From contig NC_009663.1 of the NCBI RefSeq assembly GCF_000010345.1, forward strand, positions 1,550,001 to 1,614,000: a stretch of 64,000 bases of DNA, in the 5' to 3' direction. This document shows positions 6,920-15,491 of the stretch, one piece after another. Position 1 is the first letter of the stretch, and each line of letters opens with the position of its first letter. The translations under genes were made by a program, and so were the position numbers. The notes beneath the pieces are model-generated. The model was not told the origin of the DNA, made no database searches, and worked only from the letters and a program-made list of their open reading frames with translations. Source of the stretch: Sulfurovum sp. NBC37-1 (GTDB lineage: Bacteria > Campylobacterota > Campylobacteria > Campylobacterales > Sulfurovaceae).

Positions 6920-8113
6920 ATGAAATTCATTATTCCGCTTCTCTTTTCAACACTGCTGTTCGCGTTGAACCCCGATCCGAACCTGCTGCGTTATCAGCAT
7001 AGGTACAGTTTGTGTCATGGAAAAACAAACTACCAGATAGTACAATGTCTTGTCAACGGCAATCTTGACTACTCAAGATTCAGAGGTGAACGCTTTCCGA
7101 GAAAAAAGATCAGCAGCAAGGCGATCCAGGAAGCGGAACAGTACGGCGACCTCTTCGAATATACCATGCAGTTACTGCCACAGAGCAGACGCTACATAGA
7201 GCTTAGACGCTATATTGACTACCTCTATTCCATTCGGGATGTTTACACACCACCCCTGTTCAGAGGAAATGAAGTTGAAGATATTATGCGAATCAAAGCA
7301 ATCTTCAGGCTTCTTGGGATAGCAGATCTTCCGGATGACCCGTATATAACGGATTCCTTTATTGAAGCGGTCAAAGAGTACCAAAGAAGACATGGTCTGG
7401 AAGTGGACGGGAAGATCGGCCCACAGACCAGGCGAAGCATGAAGCAGCCTATCTCTTCCATCATCAGGAAGGTCAAAAAGAACCTAGTGCTTAAAAGTAT
7501 CGTTCACGAAAAGCCCGCTACCTATGTGTTGGTCAACATACCCGAATTCGCTATGCACTACTACGAGAACGGCTGGCCTGCACTGAACATGAAGGTCGTG
7601 GTGGGAAAGCCAAAGATGAGAACCCCGGTTTTCCACAGGAACATGCAGTACATCGTGGAAAATCCGAGATGGAACGTACCACCGTCCATTTACGCCAAAG
7701 AGTATGCCAACAAGTCGGAAAGCTACTTAAGAAAAAAGGGCCTGTTCTACAACAGTGACGGAAAACTCTATCAGAGACCCGGAAGGCGAAATTCGCTGGG
7801 ACTGGTCAAATTCCTTTTCCCCAACAGATTTAATGTCTATATGCACGATACTCCCTCAAAGTATCTCTTCAAACGATACAGAAGGGCATATTCCCATGGC
7901 TGCATCAGACTTGAAAAGCCTTTTGCCCTATTGAATAAACTTGGCTATACCTACAGACCGGGTAAGACCAGATGGATTACGCTCAAGCATACCATTCCCG
8001 TCTATGTCGAGTACCATACTGTCTGGGTGGATGACAACGGCATCGTGCAGTTCAGGCCTGATATCTACGGTTACGAAAGAAAACTCTTTCCCCACACTTC
8101 CCGGAAGTGGTGA
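6920..8113 (+). CDS. L,D-transpeptidase with peptidoglycan-binding domain (YcbB-like)
   Basis: A 397-aa exported protein. It has a signal peptide (MKFIIPLLFSTLLFAL), an N-terminal helical region, a PG_binding_1 domain at about 120-175 (EAVKEYQRRHGLEVDGKIG) and a YkuD catalytic domain from about 195. The active site is SHGCIRLEKP, with the nucleophilic Cys and upstream YMHDTP. It forms 3-3 peptidoglycan cross-links or anchors proteins to the wall. AAAAAGGA stands 14 bases before the ATG. It is followed by convergent genes, and no partner is adjacent. The domain order is that of YcbB/LdtD, though the protein is shorter than the 600-aa enterobacterial form. Confidence 0.9.
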   Translation: MKFIIPLLFSTLLFALNPDPNLLRYQHRYSLCHGKTNYQIVQCLVNGNLDYSRFRGERFPRKKISSKAIQEAEQYGDLFEYTMQLLPQSRRYIELRRYIDYLYSIRDVYTPPLFRGNEVEDIMRIKAIFRLLGIADLPDDPYITDSFIEAVKEYQRRHGLEVDGKIGPQTRRSMKQPISSIIRKVKKNLVLKSIVHEKPATYVLVNIPEFAMHYYENGWPALNMKVVVGKPKMRTPVFHRNMQYIVENPRWNVPPSIYAKEYANKSESYLRKKGLFYNSDGKLYQRPGRRNSLGLVKFLFPNRFNVYMHDTPSKYLFKRYRRAYSHGCIRLEKPFALLNKLGYTYRPGKTRWITLKHTIPVYVEYHTVWVDDNGIVQFRPDIYGYERKLFPHTSRKW

Positions 8114-8170
8114 GTTTACTCCCACCTTTGATGGACCGCAGTTATAAAGTTGTATTTCCAGAAACTCCTC

Positions 8171-8332
8171 TTACCGGAACAATCCAAGTAACTTCTGCCA
8201 TACAGAGCGGCGTTTCCGCATCTCTCTGTAATATTCTTTCTCCGTTGTCAACTTTCTCTCTGCCTCATTCAAATAGCTTGACAGCCTCTTTTTTGCCTCT
8301 ACTGTCTGTACAGGCCTGAAATCACTTCGCAT
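8171..8332 (-). CDS. Small charged protein, 53 aa, coupled to the MotB-like gene
   Basis: The ATG (8332-8330) overlaps the end of the MotB-like gene by 11 bases in another frame (ATGCGAAGTGA), with AGAAGG six bases upstream. The product is strongly basic and helical: it begins MRSDFRPVQTVEAKKRL, contains NEAERKLTTEKEYYREMRKR and ends WQKLLGLFR before TAA. No family is recognised. Overlap, spacing and a non-repetitive sequence support a real third gene of the motor operon, perhaps a cytoplasmic partner of the motor. Proteomics or conservation in relatives would decide. Confidence 0.55.
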   Translation of the reverse strand: MRSDFRPVQTVEAKKRLSSYLNEAERKLTTEKEYYREMRKRRSVWQKLLGLFR

Positions 8333-9539
8333 CCAGCACCTTCTCTATCTCATGCATGGCATCTTCGTTCTTGAGCCTGAACTTGATCTCGATACGTCTG
8401 GAAGCATCCTTGTCTTCCACGCCGTTGACCTTGATAGCGTCGAGATAGGAGCGTCCCGAAGCGATCATCAACGGCTGAAGGTTGTATTTTTTGGCAAAGT
8501 CAAGTGTCAAGAGGTAGTGCATGACAGCAAAGGCCCGCCTTTGCGACAGGTCCAGGTTGTACAGGTAGCCACCGTCACTGTCGGTATGCCCTTCGATGAT
8601 GATCTTGTCAAGATGCGGTTTAATCTTCGGGTTTGTCACCAGTGTGCCGATATATTCTTCGAATGCTTTTTTCAGCTGAGCCTTGGCCTCATCTTTGAGC
8701 ACAGCGCTCCCCTTGTCGAAGAGAATATTCGACGAGAGCCTGAGCGAACCGCTCTTTTTGTCGATATCTATTTTGTCTCCCAAAGCTTCTTTCAGTGCCG
8801 CAATCACTTTGAGCTTGATACCTGTAAGCGATTTGATCTTGGCTTTCTGTTTCTGAAGGTTCTCTACCAGTGTGTCATACTTCGTCTCTTTTTCATCGAG
8901 CGCATTGAGCAGTTCCAGCAGTTTCTTGTCCTTCTCCTGCACAGTCTCGTTCACATCACTGAGCTGATCCGAGAGCACAACGATCTGCCCTTTGTACTGC
9001 TCAAGTATTTTGTTGCGCTCTTCCAGGCTCATTTTGGTCTTGTTGAGTGTACTGTTGTTCTCTTTGAGCAGATTTTGTACCAGAACGATCTTTTTGCTGA
9101 GCAGGTCCTGTTGTGTATTGGCAGCCAGCAGCATACGGTTGAGCTTTTTGATCTCATCTTCTCTGAGTTTGAGTGTATGCAGATGCTCTTTGATCTGCTC
9201 TTTATCCTGCTTGATATTCTCATCTTTCTGTTTTAAGAGCATTTTACTCTCTTGAAGATTTTTTTCTGTTACATCAAGCCTTTTTTTCTTGTTCATTAGA
9301 AGTATCATGTTCTCTTTAAGTCGTTTCTGCGTATCATCAAGCTTTTCCTCTTTGCTCTCCAGATTGGCGGAGATCAAGGCAAGACGGTCCTCTTTTTCGT
9401 GCAGATCACTTTTGAGAATAATGGATTTGGAGACGATGGCACCGATAAGCAGGATGAAGACAAAGAGCAGGCCAGCCATCAGGTCGGCATAGGAGATCCA
9501 GAAGTTGCTGCCTTCGTCTGTGGATTTTTTTCTAAACAT
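8322..9539 (-). CDS. MotB/OmpA-like protein with long coiled coil
   Basis: A 405-aa protein. The N-terminal MotB-plug motif NFWISYADLMAGLLFVF holds the expected proton-binding Asp19 in a single membrane helix (about 13-40). A very long coiled coil follows (about 45-245), then an OmpA-type peptidoglycan-binding domain (about 260-395: ILFDKGSAVLK, IEGHTDSDG, LSQRRAFAVMHYL, ASRRIEIKF). This is the stator-rotor partner of the MotA-like protein 4 bases upstream. The layout recalls ZorB of Zorya defence and other 5:2 motors, but the periplasmic coiled coil is much longer than in MotB or ZorB. Flagellar function is unlikely because no flagellar gene is near. Confidence 0.85.
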   Translation of the reverse strand: MFRKKSTDEGSNFWISYADLMAGLLFVFILLIGAIVSKSIILKSDLHEKEDRLALISANLESKEEKLDDTQKRLKENMILLMNKKKRLDVTEKNLQESKMLLKQKDENIKQDKEQIKEHLHTLKLREDEIKKLNRMLLAANTQQDLLSKKIVLVQNLLKENNSTLNKTKMSLEERNKILEQYKGQIVVLSDQLSDVNETVQEKDKKLLELLNALDEKETKYDTLVENLQKQKAKIKSLTGIKLKVIAALKEALGDKIDIDKKSGSLRLSSNILFDKGSAVLKDEAKAQLKKAFEEYIGTLVTNPKIKPHLDKIIIEGHTDSDGGYLYNLDLSQRRAFAVMHYLLTLDFAKKYNLQPLMIASGRSYLDAIKVNGVEDKDASRRIEIKFRLKNEDAMHEIEKVLDAK

Positions 9540-9543
9540 CCGC

Positions 9544-10647
9544 TTACTTCTTACCCTCGTTGATCGTATCGAGATTCTTCAGTATCAGCTGATTCTGTTC
9601 AGAAAGAAGTTTGGCAAAAGAGCCAAGCTGATCAACGATCTGCCCTACTTCAGCGTCTATCTTGTCAAAAGTATGGTCCACAGTACCGTCAAAACGCTCC
9701 ATTGTGCGTTGAAGGTTTCTGGCATTTTCGTTAAAGCCTTCAATGTTCTCTTTAATCGTAGAGACAGCATTGACACTCTCCCTTCTGTCCTGTACCTTGT
9801 CAAGCGTCGTTCTCAGCTCTACGGAAGCATTGTGCATCTGCTGAGTCAGCTCATTGAAACTCTGAGAAGTTTCGTTCATAATGGTTGTGAAATTCTTCAG
9901 GTACTGTTCGTTCAGCTCGCGGATGAAATCCATATTGAAGGTCTCTTTGAGCGTTTTGACGATCTCCTGGTCTTTGAGTTCGCTCTGCATATGTTCATGC
10001 TTGATGAGTTCCGCTTTTTTCCAGACACGGGTATCGTAGAGTTTTTCAAGATCATGCAGGTTCTTGTCAACCTTGCTGTTTCCCCGTTTCTCGAAATAGG
10101 TCCAGATCAGAGAAAGCGCAATCCCGTAGATGGAAGCGTAGAATGCCGTACCGATACCCGAAAGCAGTATCGAGATCTCCTGGTCGAGAGACTCAAGGTC
10201 TTTTACCGTAAAGTCAGGCATGGAAATGGCAATGGCGATGAAGGTACCCAAAATACCCAGCATCGGGAAAACAGAGGGAGCGACACGCGCAAAATTGTCG
10301 TTACGGATATCTTTATAATACTCCGTCATAAAATCCTTGACATGCAGCGTCGATTTGGTCTTTCCCATAATGGTCAGCGCATTGGCCCTGAGCTCATGCT
10401 GCAACTGATCTTCCATTCGTCTGAAGGAACCTCTCATATGACAGGCGGCATAGTTGGCATTGTGACGTACAAATGCGACAAAGACCACAAAAATGAATGA
10501 GATGATGATCAGCGTATGTATCTCAACCTTAAACGGGATGATCCCTATATAGCCAAGAACAAGCCCTAGCAAAAAAAGCAGCGGCAGAAGAATGATCACA
10601 AAAGCATTTGCAAAGCAGGAGCTATTGTTAGAATTGTCAAGTTGCAT
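9544..10647 (-). CDS. MotA/TolQ/ExbB-like proton-channel protein
   Basis: A 367-aa protein. Two membrane helices lie near residues 14-65 and two near 155-220. The MotA_ExbB signature is SVFPMLGILGTFIAIA and GIGTAFYASIYGIALSL. The C-terminal 130 residues form a coiled-coil cytoplasmic tail (TLDKVQDRRESVNAV, FNENARNLQRTMERF). With the downstream OmpA/MotB protein it should form an ion-driven motor embedded in the inner membrane. The tail plus channel layout is like ZorA, though ZorA tails are usually longer. AGGA lies 9 bases upstream of the ATG. It probably sits in one transcript with the VWA gene upstream. Confidence 0.85.
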   Translation of the reverse strand: MQLDNSNNSSCFANAFVIILLPLLFLLGLVLGYIGIIPFKVEIHTLIIISFIFVVFVAFVRHNANYAACHMRGSFRRMEDQLQHELRANALTIMGKTKSTLHVKDFMTEYYKDIRNDNFARVAPSVFPMLGILGTFIAIAISMPDFTVKDLESLDQEISILLSGIGTAFYASIYGIALSLIWTYFEKRGNSKVDKNLHDLEKLYDTRVWKKAELIKHEHMQSELKDQEIVKTLKETFNMDFIRELNEQYLKNFTTIMNETSQSFNELTQQMHNASVELRTTLDKVQDRRESVNAVSTIKENIEGFNENARNLQRTMERFDGTVDHTFDKIDAEVGQIVDQLGSFAKLLSEQNQLILKNLDTINEGKK

Positions 10648-10668
10648 AAAATATCCTGTAATAGATTA

Positions 10669-10699
10669 GGGCACCTCTAATAACCCTAGATGCCCATTA
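10669..10699. repeat. Solo MITE end between two motor-operon genes
   Basis: GGGCACCTCTAATAACCCTA is identical to the left end of the MITE at 4252, but no matching right end is present within the 88-bp gap. It is probably a deletion or excision remnant. A shorter 11-base match (GGGCACCTCTA) is at 17965-17975, overlapping the stop of the RND C-half gene. Confidence 0.6.
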
Positions 10700-10735
10700 T
10701 GAATAATAGTATATCAAAACTCTTTAAATGGAATG

Positions 10736-11926
10736 TTAATTATCACCTGTCAAAGCAAGAACCTCGCCAAAAGGCACTTCTCTCTCTTCTGGCATCACCC
10801 ACAGAACATCATACCCCGGTGCAGTCTGGGGGAAGGTTCCCATACCGTCCGTAAAATAAAGCAGCAAAGTCGGGTAATCGATGTAGTTGTCAATATACTC
10901 GAACACCGGACGAAAATCGGTCCCTCCTCCTCCGCTGACCTTGTACTCCAGGGATTCTCCGGGCAGGAAAACCCTGTGTGACTGGATCTTTGCATCTGCC
11001 GTGATCAGGTCTATCTCATAGTTTGGGTAGCTCTGCATCACGGAGTTCACTTCCCCCAGAAAGGTTCCCAATAGTACCTCATCGACGGAACCGGATGTAT
11101 CCACAGCAATGATGATGCGCAGAAGGTCCGAACTCAGACTTGGCAAATAGATACCGCGATAGAGGTATTTCATATTTGGTGGTACGAACGAGTAACTGCT
11201 TTTGGCATAGGAAGCGATGTACCGGTAAAGCATTTCACGCCAGTCGACCTTGTGGAAGAAATACTCCGGTACCACGAACTTCAGGTCTTTGGGTAAATTT
11301 CCCTGCCGTTTGTGCTTTTGGAATATCTGTTCGAACAGCTCCTGCAGTTCCGCTTCATCCATCTCCATCTCTGCCGCTTCACTCTCTTGCAGGGATGCCT
11401 GTTGGGGAGTAGTATCAGGGGTACGGTCATTTCCACTGTTCTCACCTTTTCCCTGTTGTTCTTTGGCGTCTTCGGACAGTTCATCTTCTGCCGTCGCTTC
11501 GGCTTCGTCACGTGTATCGTTGGTGATCATCTCGTCTTTGAGAACATCGTAGATCTCTTCGGCATACATCCCCTCAAAACGTTCATCATAATAGACATAG
11601 GGTGGCAATTCAAAACCATTCTTTACCAGCATGGAATTGACCACCAGGTCGATCGCCGCCTGCCAAACACGTCCGACACGTTCATTCACCCGTTCACTGT
11701 GTTTCAGGACAACATGCATCGCACCATTCGCCAGGGCGAATTCTATCTCTTCAAGCGACGTTTTTTCAAAGTACTCATGATTGTAACGCAACTGTTTCCC
11801 GTCACTGGTAAAGGTAAGCACTTCCTGTGTATCTTCAATCTTCAATGCCGTAGCCACAGATCCGATATAGGGATGTTCCAGCATCAGTTTTACTTTGGCT
11901 TTTTCGAGTTTCTCTTTGTGGTCCAT
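10736..11926 (-). CDS. VWA-like protein with N-terminal metallopeptidase-like domain (DUF2201)
   Basis: A 396-aa protein. The N-terminal putative metallopeptidase-like domain (about 25-130) has NGAMHVVLKHSER and VWQAAIDLVVN. An acidic, low-complexity linker covers about 140-195. The C-terminal VWA-like domain has an intact MIDAS DTSGS (IIIAVDTSGSVDEVL) and the late FTDG. Such proteins usually work with a MoxR-type AAA ATPase in complex assembly, but none is adjacent; the downstream genes are instead the MotA/MotB-like pair. The 88-bp gap to MotA holds a MITE remnant. A link between the VWA protein and the motor is an inference from gene order. Confidence 0.8.
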   Translation of the reverse strand: MDHKEKLEKAKVKLMLEHPYIGSVATALKIEDTQEVLTFTSDGKQLRYNHEYFEKTSLEEIEFALANGAMHVVLKHSERVNERVGRVWQAAIDLVVNSMLVKNGFELPPYVYYDERFEGMYAEEIYDVLKDEMITNDTRDEAEATAEDELSEDAKEQQGKGENSGNDRTPDTTPQQASLQESEAAEMEMDEAELQELFEQIFQKHKRQGNLPKDLKFVVPEYFFHKVDWREMLYRYIASYAKSSYSFVPPNMKYLYRGIYLPSLSSDLLRIIIAVDTSGSVDEVLLGTFLGEVNSVMQSYPNYEIDLITADAKIQSHRVFLPGESLEYKVSGGGGTDFRPVFEYIDNYIDYPTLLLYFTDGMGTFPQTAPGYDVLWVMPEEREVPFGEVLALTGDN

Positions 11927-11977
11927 AGAGGCGATTATATCAAAGTTTATTGCATATCATGTTACACTGTTGTTGAC

Positions 11978-12151
11978 TTTATCCCGGATTATGCATTAGA
12001 ATTACTTGAAGTCTGCCAAACGCTTGTGCTGTGGGTATTTGCGGAAAATTTGAGGTGCACCCGCAGGTGCATTGATGGTTTCTCCGTAAGTGCCCACGGT
12101 GCAATGGTTTGCGTAGCGTTCTGTAATCTCTAATGCATAATCCGGGTTTAT
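11978..12151. mobile_element. 164-bp MITE with 18-bp perfect terminal inverted repeats
   Basis: Element 11983-12146. The left end CCCGGATTATGCATTAGA is perfectly inverted at 12129-12146, and the similarity continues for about 5 more bases with one indel. Both flanks are TTTAT (11978-11982, 12147-12151), a 5-bp target duplication. There is no coding capacity. The ends look like those of IS1380-type transposons (CC..GATTATGCA), an unverified assignment. It lies in the 365-bp gap between the VWA gene and the phosphoribosyltransferase gene. Confidence 0.85.
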
Positions 12152-12247
12152 GGTGCTGTGAGGGCACAGCACCCTACGTGGTAGGCATAAAAATGATCTT
12201 AATTCTTAACCACGCGCGTAGGGTGCCGTCCCCTGACGACACCATTT
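12148..12247. repeat. 100-bp long imperfect palindrome
   Basis: Left arm from ATGGTGCTGTGAGGGCACAG to CCCTACGTGG (12150-12181); right arm from CCACGCGCGTAGGGTGCC to GACACCAT (12210-12245). The arms pair with a few mismatches around an AT-rich loop. It abuts the MITE on its left. The GTAGGGTGC core is seen in short hairpins elsewhere here (15291-15308), so it looks like another repeat family. It could act as a transcription terminator. Confidence 0.6.
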
Positions 12248-12291
12248 ATAAGTCCGGATCTCACACTACAATACAATATGGGGAGTCAAGT

Positions 12292-12738
12292 ATGGTCTAT
12301 TACGGTTATGAACAGTTTGTGGAAGATGTCAAAAAACTGGTAAGGCTTACAGCAGAGTACAACCCCGATACCATCATCGCTATTGCACGAGGCGGATGGA
12401 CACTGGGGCATGCTTATGCTTCCGCTACGGACAATCGACAGCTCATGAGTATCAACTCCATTCTCTATGAAGGTGATCAAAAAGGCAAACAGTGCAAAGT
12501 TTTCAATATCCCTGAACTGGATAAAGCAAAAAAAGTGTTACTGATGGACGACATTGTTGACAGTGGGGAGACCATGAAAGAAGTTTTAAACCATTTAAAA
12601 AACAAGTTTCCTCATATCGAATTCAGGATTGCTTCGATTTACTATAAAAAAACTGCTGTAATTCAGCCCGATTACGTACTGTATAAGACAGATGAATGGA
12701 TCGAATTTTTTTGGGAAAAGGACTATCTGTCGGACTAA
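12292..12738 (+). CDS. Phosphoribosyltransferase (Gpt/Hpt-like)
   Basis: A 148-aa type I PRTase. It has the PRPP-binding motif VLLMDDIVDSGETM and the IIAIARGGWTLGH block for the 5' pyrophosphate loop. Short C-terminal WIEFFWE ends resemble archaeal and bacterial xanthine/hypoxanthine PRTases. It should salvage a purine base using PRPP. The ATG at 12292 is chosen over an upstream open frame because GGGAG lies 7 bases before it. The upstream DNA is two mobile repeats. Confidence 0.85.
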   Translation: MVYYGYEQFVEDVKKLVRLTAEYNPDTIIAIARGGWTLGHAYASATDNRQLMSINSILYEGDQKGKQCKVFNIPELDKAKKVLLMDDIVDSGETMKEVLNHLKNKFPHIEFRIASIYYKKTAVIQPDYVLYKTDEWIEFFWEKDYLSD

Positions 12739-12866
12739 GCGAATGTGTGTACTTCCGTTTCCCTTCCAGTTTGCAGGAACAAACAGACAGAATCTGCAAT
12801 CAGCATTTGTGAGACTGAAGTCTTCACCTCCAGGCATATTGCACGAAACCCTAAACTACTTTTAGC

Positions 12867-12872
12867 TATAAT
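12867..12872 (+). promoter_or_regulatory. Probable -10 box of aspS
   Basis: TATAAT, 30 bases before the aspS ATG; no clear -35 box, as is common in Campylobacterota. The gap between 12739 and 12901 otherwise shows nothing coding. Confidence 0.55.
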
Positions 12873-12901
12873 CGCGGCATTATAACTACATAGGATTTTT
12901 G

Positions 12902-14656
12902 ATGAGAACACATTATTGTGCTGACGTAAATGAACAACATATCGGTGAAACTGTCACCGTAGCCGGTTGGGTTGCCAGCCGTAGAGACCATGGCGGGGTT
13001 ATTTTTATCGACCTCAGAGACAAAGACGAAGTTTTTCAGCTTGTCTGCGACCCGGCAGATAATGCCGATGCACACAAGATCGCTGAAGAAGTCAGGGACC
13101 AGTTCGTTTTGATCGCTACGGGCAAGGTCCGTGCCAGAGGCGAAGGCCTCGAGAACCCGAACCTCAAGACAGGTAAGGTCGAAATGGTGGTGGACTCCCT
13201 GACCATTGAGAACCGTTCCAAACCGATGCCTTTCGAACTCAATGACGAGAAAGTGAACGAAGAGATCAAACTCAAATATCGCTACCTCGAGCTTAGAACA
13301 CAAAAAGCATACGATACTTTCAAACTTCGTTCCAAAGCGACCATAGCAACCAGAAATGCCCTCGATGAACTCGGCTTCCTTGAAGTGGAGACTCCTATCC
13401 TCACCAAGTCGACACCTGAAGGGGCAAGAGACTACCTTGTACCAAGCCGTGTGCATGGTGGCGAGTTCTATGCTCTGCCACAGTCCCCACAGCTTTTCAA
13501 GCAGCTTCTGATGGTTGGCGGATTCGACCGTTATTTTCAGATTGCAAAATGTTTCAGAGATGAAGACCTCAGAGCCGACAGACAGCCGGAGTTCACCCAG
13601 ATAGACGTCGAAATGTCTTTCTGTGACCAGGAAGACGTCATTACCGTTGCGGAAAAACTCATTTCCGATGTCTTTATCAAATGCGGTTTTGACGTACCGA
13701 CAAAATTCAACCGTATGACACATAGCGAAGCCATGGAAAAGTACGGTTCAGACAAGCCGGATATGCGTTATGACCTTGCCATGGTGGATGTCATCGATAT
13801 CTTCGAGAGATGTGACAACGAGATATTCTCAGGCATTGCAAAAATGCCTAAAAAGAACCGTATCAAGGCACTCAGAGTACCCAAAGGCGACGAGATCTTC
13901 TCCAAACGCCAGATGAAGGGCTTTGAGGATTATGTACGCAAATTCGGCGCACAGGGGCTGGGCTATTTCCAGATGAAAGAAGACGGACTCAAAGGGCCAC
14001 TGACCAAATTCTTCACGGAAGACGACATCCAGGCGATCATCGACAGATGTGGCCTTGAAGTTGGTGATGCAGTCTTCTTCGGTGCCGGTGAGAAAAAACT
14101 GGTCTGGGACTACATGGGCCGTTTCCGTATCTACCTGGCAGAAACCATGGATATTATCCCTGAAGATACATTCGAGTTCCTCTGGGTTATGGATTTTCCT
14201 ATGTTCGAAGTTGAAGACGGAAAGGTCAAAGCGCTTCACCACCCGTTCACACAGCCGAAATCGCTTGATTTCAATGATATCGAAGAGATAGAATCGATCG
14301 CCTACGATGTGGTCCTTAACGGTACGGAACTTGGCGGAGGGTCCATTCGTATCCACAAAGAGGATGTGCAGGAAGAGGTCTTCAAACTTCTCGGTATCAG
14401 CGAAGAAGAAGCACAGAGCAAATTCGGCTTCCTGCTTGATGCGCTCAAGTTCGGTGCACCACCGCACGGTGGTTTCGCACTTGGCCTTGACAGGATGATC
14501 ATGATCATGACAGGTGCCAGCAGCATCAGGGATGTCATCGCTTTCCCTAAAACGCAAAAAGCCCAGTGTCTACTTACACAGGCGCCAAGCGAAGTGGACA
14601 ATGAACAGCTGAAAGAGCTCAGCATCCGTGTCAGACAGGCTGCACCTACAGCATAA
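12902..14656 (+). CDS. aspS: Aspartyl-tRNA synthetase
   Basis: A 584-aa class IIb synthetase: N-terminal OB-fold ([24 protein letters not shown]), class II motif 2 ([18 protein letters not shown]), a GAD insertion domain (about 290-410) and motif 3 ([13 protein letters not shown]). Charges tRNA-Asp; in Campylobacterota the enzyme is usually non-discriminating, also making Asp-tRNA-Asn for GatCAB, which cannot be confirmed here. AGGA stands 8 bases before the ATG at 12902; an in-frame TTG just ahead is not needed. adk follows after 21 bases and is probably co-transcribed. Confidence 0.97.
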   Translation: MRTHYCADVNEQHIGETVTVAGWVASRRDHGGVIFIDLRDKDEVFQLVCDPADNADAHKIAEEVRDQFVLIATGKVRARGEGLENPNLKTGKVEMVVDSLTIENRSKPMPFELNDEKVNEEIKLKYRYLELRTQKAYDTFKLRSKATIATRNALDELGFLEVETPILTKSTPEGARDYLVPSRVHGGEFYALPQSPQLFKQLLMVGGFDRYFQIAKCFRDEDLRADRQPEFTQIDVEMSFCDQEDVITVAEKLISDVFIKCGFDVPTKFNRMTHSEAMEKYGSDKPDMRYDLAMVDVIDIFERCDNEIFSGIAKMPKKNRIKALRVPKGDEIFSKRQMKGFEDYVRKFGAQGLGYFQMKEDGLKGPLTKFFTEDDIQAIIDRCGLEVGDAVFFGAGEKKLVWDYMGRFRIYLAETMDIIPEDTFEFLWVMDFPMFEVEDGKVKALHHPFTQPKSLDFNDIEEIESIAYDVVLNGTELGGGSIRIHKEDVQEEVFKLLGISEEEAQSKFGFLLDALKFGAPPHGGFALGLDRMIMIMTGASSIRDVIAFPKTQKAQCLLTQAPSEVDNEQLKELSIRVRQAAPTA

Positions 14657-14677
14657 TATACCAAAAAAGGAACAGAC

Positions 14678-15271
14678 ATGAAAAAACTATTTTTGATCAT
14701 CGGAGCACCCGGCTCCGGAAAAACAACAGATGCCAGCATCATTGCAGAAAAACATCCTGACAGGATCGTTCACTACTCGACAGGCGATATGCTCAGAGAA
14801 GAAGTAGCAAGCGGTTCGGAACTTGGCAAGACCATTGAGAGCTACATTGCCAAAGGTGCACTGGTACCGCTGAACATCATCATAGACACTATCGTTTCTG
14901 CGATCAAGCATGCACCAGTCGATACCATTCTCATTGACGGTTATCCAAGAAGTGAAGAGCAGATGACCGCCTTTGACGAGCTTGTCAGCAAAGAAGACGA
15001 TATCGATCTTGTTTCTGTCATCGAAGTACGAGTCAGCGAAGAAGTAGCCAGAGAGAGAATTCTCGGACGTAGAGCGGAAGCGGCTCCGGGCGAAGAGAGA
15101 AGCGACGACAGCGAAGAGGTATTCAACGACAGAATGAAGATCTACACCGATCCGTTAGGAGCCATCCAGAGATTCTACACGGATAAAGGCCTTCTTACCA
15201 TTATCAACGGAGAAAGAACACTCGATGAAGTGGTTGACGAAATGGAGAAATTCGTACTCAGCAAGATCTGA
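14678..15271 (+). CDS. adk: Adenylate kinase, short-lid form
   Basis: A 197-aa protein. P-loop IIGAPGSGKTT (K15), AMP-binding STGDMLREE and IDGYPRSEEQM, catalytic ILGRR arginines. The lid is short and lacks the zinc-binding cysteines of the long form. Interconverts ATP+AMP and 2 ADP. AAAAAGGAA lies 8 bases upstream of the ATG. The following 220 bp hold a weak hairpin and the porin promoter. Confidence 0.96.
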   Translation: MKKLFLIIGAPGSGKTTDASIIAEKHPDRIVHYSTGDMLREEVASGSELGKTIESYIAKGALVPLNIIIDTIVSAIKHAPVDTILIDGYPRSEEQMTAFDELVSKEDDIDLVSVIEVRVSEEVARERILGRRAEAAPGEERSDDSEEVFNDRMKIYTDPLGAIQRFYTDKGLLTIINGERTLDEVVDEMEKFVLSKI

Positions 15272-15290
15272 TCTTATTTCTTCTTTGAGC

Positions 15291-15308
15291 GGTGCGTGGT
15301 TACGCACC
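15291..15308 (+). terminator. Hairpin downstream of adk
   Basis: GGTGCGT-GGTT-ACGCACC, a perfect 7-bp stem 20 bases after the adk stop. It is followed by a C-rich run and not by T's, so factor-independent termination is doubtful. It may be a member of the GTAGGGTGC repeat group. Confidence 0.45.
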
Positions 15309-15432
15309 CTCCCTCCCCCTACATTCTTCCAATAATTTTCTTTACATTTACATGTTTTACCACTATTTTCATAGACTCAAATAATAAGTATTATTCTTTT
15401 AATTTATATTAAAATAAAAATAATAAATATAC

Positions 15433-15461
15433 TTGACATTAATTTATTATTAAACTATACT
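15433..15461 (+). promoter_or_regulatory. Sigma-70 promoter of the OmpP1/FadL gene
   Basis: TTGACA (15433-15438), 17-base spacer, TATACT (15456-15461), close to the consensus. The start codon lies 31 bases downstream of the -10 box, with AAGGA just before it. The upstream 60 bases are very AT-rich, like an UP element. Confidence 0.85.
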
Positions 15462-15491
15462 ACTTGAAATCAAACAAATACTTCAAGGAAA

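Noticed and set aside
8352-10500. Long plus-strand frames (294 and 331 aa) opposite the motor genes
   Set aside because: They run antisense to recognised OmpA/MotB and MotA domains, have no family features and no ribosome sites.
8322-11926. A full Zorya defence system
   Set aside because: Only ZorA/ZorB-like parts are present; no ZorC, helicase ZorD or nuclease ZorE, and the coiled coil lies in the periplasmic partner.
11312-14557. Long frames antisense to the VWA gene and aspS (273, 285, 242 aa)
   Set aside because: Shadows of well-recognised genes; composition is that of antisense reading.
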